Below the pieces are notes generated by a model. It worked only from the letters and a program-made list of their open reading frames with translations. It did no database searches and had not been told where the DNA came from. Shown one piece after another: positions 10,692-21,163 of a stretch of 64,000 bases of DNA. Location of the stretch: contig BCIA01000003.1 in the NCBI GenBank assembly GCA_001599815.1, forward strand, positions 682,001 to 746,000, given 5' to 3'. Both the position numbers and the translations under genes were made by a program. The number at the start of each line of letters is the position of its first letter. Position 1 is the stretch's first letter. The stretch comes from Furcasterigmium furcatum. Its lineage: Eukaryota > Ascomycota > Sordariomycetes > Glomerellales > Plectosphaerellaceae.

Positions 10692-12629
10692 CTAATCCGA
10701 CACGGCAAATTTGCTCATGGCGCGGAGACGGGCTCCGTACTTGTAGAGAACAAAAATACCAATGATGCCAATGAAGCTCAGGCCCCCAAGGAGGCTCGTG
10801 CCCCTGGCGATGCCCAGGTTCCGGTACAGCGGCGTAGCGAACAGCACGGCCGCGAAGGCGAGTGAGCTGCGGAAGAAGTCGTTTCCGGCGAAGAGCGATG
10901 CCGCGTACTGCGGGTAGCTGAGCGGGACGTAGACGAAGATGCACTGCATGAGGACGAAGGCACTGCCGCCGTAGATGGTGATGCCGATGGTGGGGACGAT
11001 CCAGTGGATTGAGGTCCGCGCGGTCCAGGCGTAGAGGAAGAGGCCGATGACGGGGCCGAAGGAGGCGTAGAGCGCGGGGACGAGGCGGTTCTCCTGCACG
11101 GGGAAGCCGCGGGCGCGGATGAGGGGGTTCATGTACCAGTGGATGTAGGCGAGGTAGATGCCGACGCCGGCGGCGCAGGATACGAGGACGCAGATGAAGA
11201 CGAGGGTCGTGTGGGCGAGGGACATGCCGTAGATGCCCTCGTAGACGAGGGGGAAGCTCTCGAAGAAGGAGTAGTAGATGCCGTAGAGGATCGCGGTGTA
11301 GATCTGCACGAAGAGGATGGCCGGGTCCTTGATGGTGATCTCGAGGGGCTTGATGATGGCGTCGATGAACACCTCGGACGGGCGCATGGCGCGCTGGTCG
11401 AGCTCGGACTTGGACATGAACCGGGGGTTGCCCGTGAGCTTCCGGAGGCGACGGGCGCGGCGGAGCAGAAGAGTGGGCGTCGACGTCTCGGGGAGGAAGA
11501 GGAACATGAGCAGGAAGGCGGGGATGGAGGCCCAGAAGATCTCCCAGAGCGACCAGCGCCAGCCCTTCACGGGGACGGAGAAGCCTGAGAGGAGGGGCCC
11601 GAGAGCTGGACTGCAGAGGTCATCGTTAGTTGATCTGCCGTCTTGCAGGTTGGGATCGAAGGAGACTCACCCTCCGTAAGCAGAAGCCACCCACGCCGTC
11701 AAGGCATAGGGCAGATGCATCAGGCCGTACATGTCGCCGAGAGAGGCACCGCCGGACGCCAAGCAAGGGCTGCCGAAAAAGCCTTGCAGGAACCGCAGAA
11801 CCATTAGACCGGCGTAGTTGTGGATCAACGGAGCCGGTAGAGAGACGATCACAAAGACGGCCATGGTGGAAACGTAGACAGGGTTACGGCCGACCACGGG
11901 GATCTATGATCGTTAGTCTTAGTATATTCGTCCCAAGTGAGCTGTACGTACCTCGCTGAGCGGAGAAAAGATCAGAGGGCCGATACCGTAGCCCAAGACG
12001 TACAGGGCCAGACCGAGGGAGGCCGTGATCTGACCAATTCCATACTCTTCCATGACGCCCGGGATTGATGGGATGTAGATTGACGAGCTGGAGTAGACGA
12101 CGAATGTGTAAAAGCAGATGACGAAGCTCGACAGAAGCTTCCTCCTGCGGGACCAGTTGTAGGGGTTGGCCTTGTCATCTGTGGCGTACCAGTCGACGAG
12201 GACGAGGCCCTCCTTTGTCGTCCTGGGAACGATGGGCACCGACTCCGTGCGGGCAAGAGACAGATTACCCGCGGGCTCGCCGCGTTCTTCCGCGCCAACG
12301 TCAGGATGATCAGTGGAAGGTCTCGGCTTCTCAGGGTCGCTGTCGGTGTTGCCATTGCCGTTTGCGGGGAGGGGCTTATTCTCATCGTCCGTGTCAGAGC
12401 GGCCCAGGTGACGCGTTGACGAGCTGGAGGACCCGGGTGTTGTGTTTTGGCCTGGGGGCTGCTCTTCACGCCGCTTCTCTCCCTGGTTGAGGACATCTAG
12501 CCATTCTTGGGGGATCTGGAAGCCAGGCTTCTCCTCGGGGTACTGGAGGATTCTGTTTCGAGTGATATAACGCAATAACTGGCCTGCTGGAGTCTCGCGG
12601 AAGAGACACACGAAGTGGTTCGACGACAT
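10692..12629 (-). CDS. MFS multidrug/polyamine transporter (FLR1/FLU1-type DHA1)
   Basis: Exons on the minus strand are 12629-11952, 11903-11671 and 11610-10692, with 48- and 60-nt introns; all phases agree and give 609 aa. A long hydrophilic N-terminus of about 180 residues, rich in Ser, Asp and Glu, precedes the first helix. The family mark NPYNWSRRRKLLSSFVI opens the membrane part, followed by YIPSIPGVMEEYG. The loop and helix around LPYALTAWVASAYGGPALGPLL is the drug:H+ antiporter pattern with the GPxLGP motif. The central loop carries ETSTPTLLLRRARRLRKLTG. These features fit the DHA1 group that includes yeast Flr1 and Candida Flu1/Mdr1, plasma-membrane exporters of drugs, fungicides or polyamines. 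The substrate is unknown. Confidence 0.92.
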
Positions 12630-13899
12630 CTTGATGCTGTTGGGAATCTCACTGTCTTGGTGGAAAGGGCTCTAGCAGGTAAAGAGATGGAAGGGAGGGA
12701 GGACGAGGCAACGGCTATTTTGAGAGCGTGTCTGTTTATGAAAGGAGGCCTCGTATACCTCTTATGACGATGCTGTAAGCACTCCGGAAAGCACGGAGAG
12801 TCAAATTATACCCTGGCCTAAGGGCGTGATGGCTAACAATGATGTGTTGCCCCGAGATCCGTCCTGAACCGAGCCGACTGGGCCGGAGCGAAGTACATCT
12901 GTGCAAAGACGTGACCTAACGCTCAACCATAATCACGAAGCACCACATTCATAGTTACGACCGAGCTAACGGCGAGGACAGAGGGTGGCTGGATGACGGG
13001 CCCAGCATGATTACAGAGCAGAATGATCACGTAGATGCATGACCACAGCAATGGTGCAGCCCCCGGTACGATATCCCGATGCTCTGGGTCGGCCCAACTT
13101 CGCGAGTGCTGACGTAGGACACGTGAGAAACTGCGCTTGAGGGAAGCCGGGGGTTCACTAATAAGATAGGGCTGACATGGGGTTAGAGTACTAAATCCGA
13201 CCGCTGCGAGCTTGCCGCTTCATAGCCATGGGTGAATAAAGAGCAGTACCGGTGAGGGGGAGACTGCCAAAACGGCGCGAGCGGGATGACGATTCTCGAT
13301 GGATTGGTGTGGACTAAGGATGCCCCTATTCCCGTTGCGGCCCACGGATTTATCAGCTGGCAGCTCTTTTTGATTTGAAGACAGCCCCGAGGACCGCTGC
13401 TTTAAACCTACCAAAGGTAAGACGAGAAGGTCGCCCCCAACGTTCAAGCGGGCGTGGAATGGGAGGTTCCTCCAACATTTGAGGGAGGGCAGGGCTTCAC
13501 AGGTGCCGGCACCTGACGCCGTCGATCGGGATTACGAGAGTTGGCCTCACTGAGGGAGTGGGATGGACGTGGACAGCCGTCGTCCCGATGTTTCTGATCA
13601 CCAAAATTACTCAAATAGCACAGGAAGGCAGGATGTTGGTTGTGAGAATAGGGCCCCTCGAGGGAGCCCTGGTTTGGAATTGAAGAAGCGAGCCCGTGGC
13701 CCTCCCGTCGAAGAGCCAGCGAACAACACCCCTTGCAGGTTGATACATGAATGTCGGGTCCCAGTGTCTCCCGTGCCAGCCACTCATGGCCTCTGTAAAA
13801 ACCCTGGAAAAAACCCCGTGGGGAAAAATTGCTTCAGGGAAAAGAGCGCCATCGAGTGCTGCCTCCAGGTCCATCTGCCTCCTGCGTCCACCCTTTTCA
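12630..13899. other. Intergenic, promoter side of the MFS gene
   Basis: No gene recognised. The first ~150 bases beyond 12629 are the promoter and leader of the MFS gene. Confidence 0.45.
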
Positions 13900-14420
13900 A
13901 GTCGTGCTGATTGCTCGTCAGCTTCGATATCCGTGGGTGTACTTACCCGGTCGGTCCTTACTCAACGTGCTGAAGTTTCCCTCTCCGATCGTTGGTTGTC
14001 GTCTCGCGTGGTCGAACGGGTCAACACCGGGGTCGGTCCCGCGGTGGACGTCTGTGGCATCACCACGACCGACCATGGGATTCTCCCACGGTAAGCCGGT
14101 CTCTGCCAGAACGATGAGCCTCCGGCGGCCTTCTCAACGAGCTCACTCGTCGTGCCGGCCGTGGTCTCTCTCTGTCGAGGTCGCTGTGGTCTCTCCCACA
14201 GTCGACCTCCGTGACCGCAGTCACTCGACGTATCCGGCCGCAGCCTACGTCGGAACCAGTGGACTCTGCCACGATGGACAATCGTGGCCTCAGCCGAATT
14301 CGACCCTGTAGTCTTCTGCCACAGTCGACACCGGTGGTCTCTGCCACGGATGCCGTGCACGGGGATCTCCCGAGCAGTCTGGTGTCTGCCACGATCCCCT
14401 TGCGGCCTGGCGCGTGAGCA
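13900..14420. repeat. Degenerate GC-rich repeats with a TCTGCCAC core
   Basis: Variants of a short phrase (gtggtctctgccacagtcgac) recur irregularly: near 14101, 14190, 14264, 14314, 14335 and 14384. Spacing is uneven, so this is a decayed minisatellite or a shuffled repeat, not a clean array. No reading frame across it looks like a known protein. Confidence 0.45.
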
Positions 14421-14579
14421 CACGTCTCGCCAGCCTGGGATCGTACTGCGCCCCACCTCCGAGGTTCACAGTCTTCTCCGCGAGTATCAAAGTTTTGCTC
14501 TGGAGGAATATGGACGGGCCCACCTGCGAGCTTCGCGTCCTCTTCTCAAGTCTCGTCCTGGCATTTTCGCCTGAGCTCT

Positions 14580-15430
14580 TGGAAGTCCAGGGGTCTCCGC
14601 CGGTAGTACCAGCCACGGAGCCCCTCTCGCACCGGCTCTTCTCCAGGGCGCAGCCTCTTGCTCGGGCTCGCTTGTGGATGAAGCAGCCGCGTGCGGCAAA
14701 CGAAGTCGCTGCGCGATATCTTCGTGAATCTGAGCCCTATCTCGGGTCTCAACCGACCGCTCAAACGGATCTCGAGTGCTTGGAGCCCCGATCTCGGGCG
14801 CTCCTCCTCTGCCGCGGGTCAAACAGCCTCTTACACGGGCGCTTCTCCTGATGAATCTCATCTCAGTACCAACGAAGCTGGCCGCGGGGCAAAATGAAGT
14901 CCCATTGAGTACTTCTCGACCTGGACAGTCCAAGGTCCCAGACGACCACTCATACGGCTCTCGAGTGCTTGAAGCCCCGATCTCGGGCGCTCCGCCTCTG
15001 CCGCGGGTCAAAACAGCCTCTTACACGGGCGCTTCTCCTGAGGAATCTGCATCTCAGTACCAAGAAGTCGGCCGCGGGGCAAAAATGAAGTCTCATCGAG
15101 TACTTCGTGATCTGTGCCCTTTCTAGGGTCTTAAACGACCGCTCAAACGGCTCTCTCGAGTGCTTGAAGCCCCNNNNNNNNNNNNNNNNNNNNNNNNNNN
15201 NNNNNNNNNNNNNNNNNNNNNNNNNNNNNNNNNNNNNNNNNNNNNNNNNNNNNNNNNNNNNNNNNNNNNNNNNGCAAAAATGAAGTCTCATCGAGTACTT
15301 CGTGATCTGTGCCCTTTCTAGGGTCTTAAACGACCGCTCAAACGGCTCTCTCGAGTGCTTGAAGCCCCTATCTCGGGCACTCCAGCCTCGGCCGCGGGTC
15401 AAAAACGCTGCCCTCGACGACCTCTTCAAA
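14580..15430. repeat. Tandem array, about 189-195 bp period, 4-5 copies
   Basis: The phrase ctcgagtgctt recurs at 14771, 14960, 15155 and 15350, giving periods of 189, 195 and 195 bp. A more diverged copy precedes the first (about 14580-14770) and a partial one follows the last (to about 15430). Other phrases repeat in register, such as ccgcggggcaaaa and cgaccgctcaaacgg. All periods are multiples of three, so on the minus strand the reading frame stays open through neighbouring copies with a repeat of about 65 codons (contains REPFERSFKTLERAQ). The first copies are in another frame than the later ones, so I do not call a gene. A 100-N gap sits inside the third copy. Confidence 0.85.
15174..15273. 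other. Assembly gap, 100 N
   Basis: Exactly 100 unknown bases within the tandem array. Both flanks are array sequence, so the true copy number of the repeat is not known from this sequence. Confidence 0.98.
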
Positions 15431-16156
15431 CCGAGTCACCCTGCAGGGTCCTTGTCGGGGAAGAGCGCCGTGAGCGAACAACAAACTGGATTGTCTGACG
15501 CAGACTCTTCCTCGTTGAATACGGTGCCCCTCGGGCCGTTCAGACAACAAGTTTGGAAGTAGCCACAGCAATCATGGCTCGAGACGGTTGCTCCGCCGAG
15601 CCCTCATGACTATGCCATCCGTGGCATAGGGCGCTGCCCTTCTCTGTGTGCAACAGAGGTCCCAGCAAGGAACAGAGTCCATCCTTAGCTGGTGAAGTCA
15701 AGGAGCGGGCCGCGCGAGGAAAAGAAGAGGAAGAGAGGAGCGCGATTTTGCGGGGACAAGTGACTTTATTGCACGAAATTCAGGTGGCTGAGGCGGGGTC
15801 AATCCAGTTTCAGCAGTTCACAGTGCCCGCCAATGGGTAACGCGCAAATGATGGGGAAACCGCATCCAAACCGCCCAGAATTGTAGCTCAAGGGGGTCTG
15901 TCCGCCTTAGTCATCCAACTTCACACGCTCCAACCGCGTCTCCATGGTCCGAACAATCTACATGAGACATCGCCTTTCATTTCGGCCTCAAGGAGTCGTT
16001 GCAGTGGCCTGGAGAATTCTTTTCTTCTCATTAATAAGTAGTTTTCTAATTATGCTGACGAGCCAGTGTCGGAAGCCGGGAGTCCTGACCTCAGCAGCGT
16101 TGGCTGCGCCCGAATGAAAAACGACTCCCGTCGAGCCCGAAACCCGCATTGCCTTC
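15431..16156. other. Intergenic between the repeat array and the His/Cys-repeat gene
   Basis: No gene recognised. The part next to 16157 is the 3' flank of the minus-strand gene. Confidence 0.45.
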
Positions 16157-17389
16157 TCAAGCGAAGAGGAAGTGCGCCGCCGCGAGCAGCAGCCCAAGGG
16201 CCGGGCTGAACAGGCTGACGATGCTGGCACCGGCCTCCAGGAAGTCGCTGGGCGCCGGTGGTGAGCCGGTGCCGGTGCCTGTGCCCCCAGGAGGGTAAGT
16301 GGGCTCTTGCACTCCGCCGGGACAGTCCCAGTGATCTCCGTGGGGCTCACACTCATCGGCGCCGGGGGTGGTGGTAGTCTTGCTGGTCTCTTGGGGCGGG
16401 GGAGTGGTTGGCTCCGACACGCCTGGGGGGCAATGCCAGTGATCGCCATGAGGCTCGCACTCCCCGGCTGTTGTCGTGGTGGTTGAGAGGGTTGTCTGCT
16501 GAGGGGGAGGCTTCGTGGGCTCCGATACCCCGGGAGGGCAATGCCAGTGGTCGTCATGAGCCTCGCACTCGCCAAGCGCCGTTGTTGTGCCCCCAGTAGT
16601 TGTAGGTGGAGGGGGAGGAGTTGTCGGTTGAGATACTCCAGGAGGGCAGTGCCAGTGGTCGTCATGAGGCTCACACTCTCCCGGCGTCGTGGTTGTGCCC
16701 CTACTGGTCGTAGTGGTAGGCTGAGGAGGAGGCGTGGTGGGCTGAGGTACGCCGGGAGGGCTGTGCCAGTGGTCGTCATGAGGCTCACACACCTGATCAG
16801 CAGTGGTGGTAGTTGTTGTAGGTTGAGGAGGAGGCGTCGTAGGGACGGGGACGCCAGGAGGCAGTGCCAGTGGTCATCATGCGGCTCGCACTGAGGAGGA
16901 GGCGTCGTAGGCTGAGGCACCCCGGGAGGGCAGTGCCAGTGATCGTCATGCGGCTCACAGGTCTGAGTCGGCTCCGCCGCCGGGCACGACACGACGGTGC
17001 TCACAGAAGTGATGATGCTGTACCCGGCCGAGATCAGGGCCTCCGAGTCGTACCAGCCATAAGCGGAGGCTGTGACGCCGGGGGCAGCCTCGAAGACCTC
17101 GGTATAGAACGGCATTCTGGTACCGCTGAATCGGTGGCCGGAAGTCGAGTAGACCGAGTTCATCGAGGTGAGGAAGCTCGAGAAGTTCTCGACGGTGTTG
17201 TCGATACCGAAACGAGTGCTCACGCGAGTGCTGCCTCCGTGTTAGTTGGGTCTTCACTGCTGTATGCATACCTGGTGGCATCCTGACTTACGAGCACTTA
17301 TCTTCCACGGGGCTGCCCCGGGGTAGGGCTGAGACAAGCCCGATCTGACCGAGGGCCAGAGCGGCAATCCAAGATCGTTGGATGGACAT
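16157..17389 (-). CDS. GPI-type surface protein with CEPHxDHWHC repeats (one frameshift)
   Basis: Exon 1 (17389-17292) encodes a signal peptide (IAALALGQIGLVSALP); a 61-nt intron follows; exon 2 runs 17230-16157. A first domain of about 85 residues is followed by seven repeats of the form C-E-P-H-x-D-H-W-H-C-P-P-G-V separated by Pro/Thr linkers. The C-terminus is hydrophobic (SLFSPALGLLLAAAHFLFA) after a small-residue site, as in GPI anchoring. Each repeat carries three His, two Cys and acidic residues, so metal binding at the cell surface is plausible but inferred. In repeat 2 a GGG found in the other repeats is GG (near 16858-16862), shifting the frame; reading resumes in the other frame through repeats 3-7. 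With that single base restored the gene closes at about 390 aa. Repeats 3 (HWHS) and 7 (HWDC) are variant. Either a sequencing error or a recent frameshift. Confidence 0.8.
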
Positions 17390-18385
17390 CGTAGCGCTGC
17401 TCAACCCGACTTTGACAGCAGGACTTGGCGGTAGTCGACCTGAAGAACAGCGAGATGGGAACCGACGTCCCCTACAGCCGTGTTTATGCCCATCATGCCC
17501 ACGCGCAGCTCACGCCACAGCCCCAGGAACCTGGACCATCCGGGTGCTCGAGGGTCCTGTGCCGTTCGGTTCTGTGCGCCTGGCGCGCCAAACACAAAGG
17601 TGATTCTGGAATTCTTGGCCGTCTTGCGCATCAGTAAACAGAGATCATCCACCTTTCTGACAGCAAACGTTCCTACCGTAGAGCCGTCACCGTTCCGTAC
17701 ACCACTCTGGAAGTCCTTACCGCTACCTCTCCGGAGCGAGTCACTTCCTCGCAGCCCTTGTGGCAAACTCTAGCATTCTTGAAGTGCCTTTGCTCGTTGA
17801 ACTTGTCGCCCCTGGCGTCTTCGGCGGGGATTGGCGCTACATTGAACCTCAGAGCCCAGCGGGCAAGATCCTGCGGAAGCATCTCCGGGCCATGGCGGCC
17901 AAGCTGTAGGATATGTCACGTCACTGAATGTAAAGAACGCGAACACGAATTCGGAGGCGCGATTGACTCGATGAGAATAGCACAACGCGTGACGCGAGTG
18001 CTGGTAGAGGCGTTCTGAAAGTATTTCCTGCCCCTGGAAGAAGTTGCACCATGATCGCGACGTTGCCTGAGATTAGATGGACTAGTTGATCCACGGGAGG
18101 CGGTAGCAAATTCGCACGTAGGGCCAACGGCAAGAGAGTGGATTATTGCTGTGCAATATCTGCTTAGGCTCTGGATATGGCGCGACCTAAGCACGAAAAT
18201 TAATAGACACATCACCTCCAGAACGACCGGCAAGCCCGGAATAAGTCTTTTGGAACGACATGGTGGTGTGGATTGAACATTACAAGTATGGTATACATGT
18301 AGATCTTAGCTGGTAATAAGTGAAGTAAGTGTAAATGGCGTCCTTATTCATACAAAAGCAGGGAATATGGAAGTATAGAATGGGA
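17390..18385. other. Intergenic upstream of the His/Cys-repeat gene
   Basis: No gene recognised; contains the promoter of the minus-strand gene starting at 17389. Confidence 0.45.
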
Positions 18386-18961
18386 CTATCCTGAGGACCG
18401 CTGGAGATGAGTGGAGATGATGCTGACAATGCCAGCGGTGAGGAAGATAACACCGCAGATCAAGGACAGAGCCATCCACAGGTTTGGGACGCGGTAAACC
18501 ACTTGGAATGTCTGGACAACGGCGGGTGGGGTGAGGTTAGGCTCTATCCAGGCACGGCTAACGTCGACCAAGTTGGAGGCGGTGCTGTCGGTGATAGAGC
18601 AGCACGTGAGGAGAATGTACGTATTAAGGATCTGGGATAGTCGACGGCCATTCTGAAGAAGCATGGGGAAGTTGAGGTGGGAAATGGTCTCGGGGGCCTG
18701 CGGCTGACGGGAAGGCCGCTGGGCAACAACGTGGCAACGTGCCGGACTCCTGAACTGTCTCGACATACTTTTGACGCACGTCGCAGTAGGCAGCCACGCC
18801 ACCGGGAGGCGCGCCGGGACATAAAGATGCAGGGGGTTGGTCCCGACCATGTACACAGCATTCTGTTGGATTTGCCCCCATTGGCAGGGCTCCGACCCCT
18901 GCGAGGCGGCGCGCATTGAAGCTGTGTTCGGAAGTTCAACCGGCCAGATCCCGGCTCCCAA
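18386..18961 (-). pseudogene. Probable decayed fragment of a membrane protein gene
   Basis: On the minus strand a 191-codon open frame has a convincing C-terminal end: an amphipathic part (RRLSQILNTYILLTCC) and a hydrophobic helix (LWMALSLICGVIFLTAGIVS) before the stop. It lacks an ATG at its 5' edge. The middle looks more protein-like in a different frame (GGVAAYCDVRQKYVETVQES, within 18624-18881), which suggests frameshifts. I do not recognise the family. It could also be the last exon of a gene whose upstream exons I failed to find. Confidence 0.35.
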
Positions 18962-19221
18962 ATTAACGGGGGCTCAGTCTACCGGGCCTTCAGTCTGGGC
19001 TTTTGCCCCTGCCAAGGCTTGGCGGGAGCTCTCTTGAACCGACGTGATGCGATGATAAAACCTACCTAGCTCCTGCTTCTTGTATCTATCTACATCGATC
19101 GAGCAGCCCCAGCATCCAAGACCCTCTGATCCAACAAATCAGTCACAATCTACGGTTTTGCCTCCAAGCCCGACTTACTTCTCTGAACTTCTTGCCTCAG
19201 CAAGCAACAACACCCGCCAAG

Positions 19222-19893
19222 ATGCGCTCCCACATCGTCCTCGCCGCCAGCCTTTCCGCTGCTACTGCCTCCGGCCTGGTCCCCAAGATGGACACCCTCC
19301 ACAAGCTTCAAGCCCGCCAGGAGCCTGGCTCCGAGTGCGAGGCCAAGATCGAAGAGCATGTCATGGGAGTCCGCGACCTCCCGCAGGAGTACGACAGGGA
19401 GCATGCCGACTTCATCGCCCAGCAGACCCAATGGACCGAGGTAACGGAGCCCTGCTTCATTCCCACACCCACGGGCGATCCCTCGATGGCATCCCTCCAC
19501 ATGGCCTACGTGGCCGAGGTCACTTCGTACCTCAGCCTCTGGCGCGAGGAGTGGGACGAGATCCTGTCTGCCTGCATGACCGACTCCGAGGCCGCCTCGG
19601 TGTTCGCTGACCTCGAGACCACACTCCGCTGGCCTATCACGTCTGACGGCGTCTGCGAGACCTTCAGCATCCAGAGCCTCTCGGGCGTGAGTGCCCCTGC
19701 ACCCACCAACAGCGACGAGCCCTCGGCCAGCACACCCTTTTCCAAGACACCAACCACCACCGGCACGCCGACTGGCACGGGCAGCGAGGCGGAAGAAACC
19801 GAGTCCGAGAGTTCTCCTGGCGCTGCCCCCCGCCAGACCGCCATGGCCGTTGCTGCCGTGGCCGCTGCCGGTCTGGCCGTCGCGATGCTCTAA
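19222..19893 (+). CDS. Small secreted, probably GPI-anchored protein
   Basis: Single exon, 223 aa from the ATG at 19222 (context gccaagATG). An upstream in-frame ATG at 19192 would put ten residues before the signal peptide, so 19222 is preferred. A signal peptide (residues 1-16) is followed by a predicted folded domain with four cysteines (SECEA, EPCFI, SACMT, GVCET), a Ser/Thr/Pro/Glu-rich stalk and a hydrophobic tail (AVAAVAAAGLAVAML) after a small-residue site, the layout of a GPI-anchored wall protein. It resembles the group named infection-structure-specific proteins in plant-pathogenic fungi; this is from memory of layout and weak. Function unknown. Confidence 0.8.
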   Translation: MRSHIVLAASLSAATASGLVPKMDTLHKLQARQEPGSECEAKIEEHVMGVRDLPQEYDREHADFIAQQTQWTEVTEPCFIPTPTGDPSMASLHMAYVAEVTSYLSLWREEWDEILSACMTDSEAASVFADLETTLRWPITSDGVCETFSIQSLSGVSAPAPTNSDEPSASTPFSKTPTTTGTPTGTGSEAEETESESSPGAAPRQTAMAVAAVAAAGLAVAML

Positions 19894-21163
19894 GTGTTGG
19901 AGCTGAACGGGATTGAAGGATAGCTGTATTTGTATTGTAATGAAAATGATCCCGTCTCGTCATACCCACTGTGAGACTCAATCCCTGGCGTGATGTACAT
20001 GTGGCTACGTTGACGCTTTGGCTCGGGACGCTGGAAGTCAACTCGCAAGGCAAATTCTTGAGAGATGGGATGAGCATGCCTACTAAATTGCATCACCTCA
20101 CTCCGGATAATTACTCATTACACGATAGAAGTTCTGCTGGCAAGCAGTCAATGAATTTCGGATTCAAAACGCATCTCCAGCGATAGGAAGACACTTACCT
20201 TACTGCTCTGAGGCCCTGCCTCGATACATGTACTCCTCGACGCATTCCGTGGTCGCCATCCGTGCAAAGCTGTGTAAAAAGATCTCCCCGATCACCCCTC
20301 GGATGGCAGGTGGGTGAGCTGGGTGATCCCGCCGCTTTACCGCCTCTAAGGAGATAATACCCAGCACCGTCTCACTGGCAGCCGTGATTGTCGTCGGCGG
20401 CGTCCTCATTGGCCGAGGAATAGAGTAAACCGTTGGGTAGATCGCTATCTAGAGCCATACGAGTTCTTCACCAGCCTTCATCTATGGAGTGACGTTGAGT
20501 TGCCGAGAAGACAATGAATGGATGCAAGGCATCGCTCCAATTGACAAAGAAATGCACATGCCCGGTGAAATGCTGAGAGGTTTGAGGACCTATGATAGAC
20601 AAGTTGCCAAGCCGCCGATCTAACTCTCCGGGCAACATGTCGGCGTGCATTAATTGCCCTTTTATTGGCTGGGCTCCGGCCCAGGAGACCGGGACGGCTA
20701 TTGAATACCGGGGAAAGGTGAGGCGTGCACGACATCGCATCCATGCCACCGCGCATGCAGGTCCAGCCGTTGTAAGGCGGGTCGTAGCCGAGCTGAATGT
20801 CAGTTAGCGAGAGCCGGTTGTCCCTGATCCTCGACCAGGATCAGCACCGGGCGCAAGATGCGGAAGAATCAGCCTGGCGAACTGCGAGGCAGGAAATGCT
20901 GTCGGCGAGCCGTGGCATCTCGTGGCTTGATGCTCGGATGTGTTGTTAAAGAACATTGATCGAATGAGACAAAAGATAATGCCGCTGCCGATGTCATGGA
21001 TCTTAGATGCTAGGTAGCCTCAACTTGTCCCATCCGCGTTGCTGGTGGGTGATGATCGCAAGTGTCAATGTCCAAAGCGAGTTTGCAAGATATATAGCCC
21101 TTTCGCAATCCTCAGATAAGCCTGGCACGACAATCCAGTCGACATCCTTCGGCATTTGGGAAC
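19894..21163. other. Intergenic
   Basis: No gene recognised on either strand. Confidence 0.45.
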
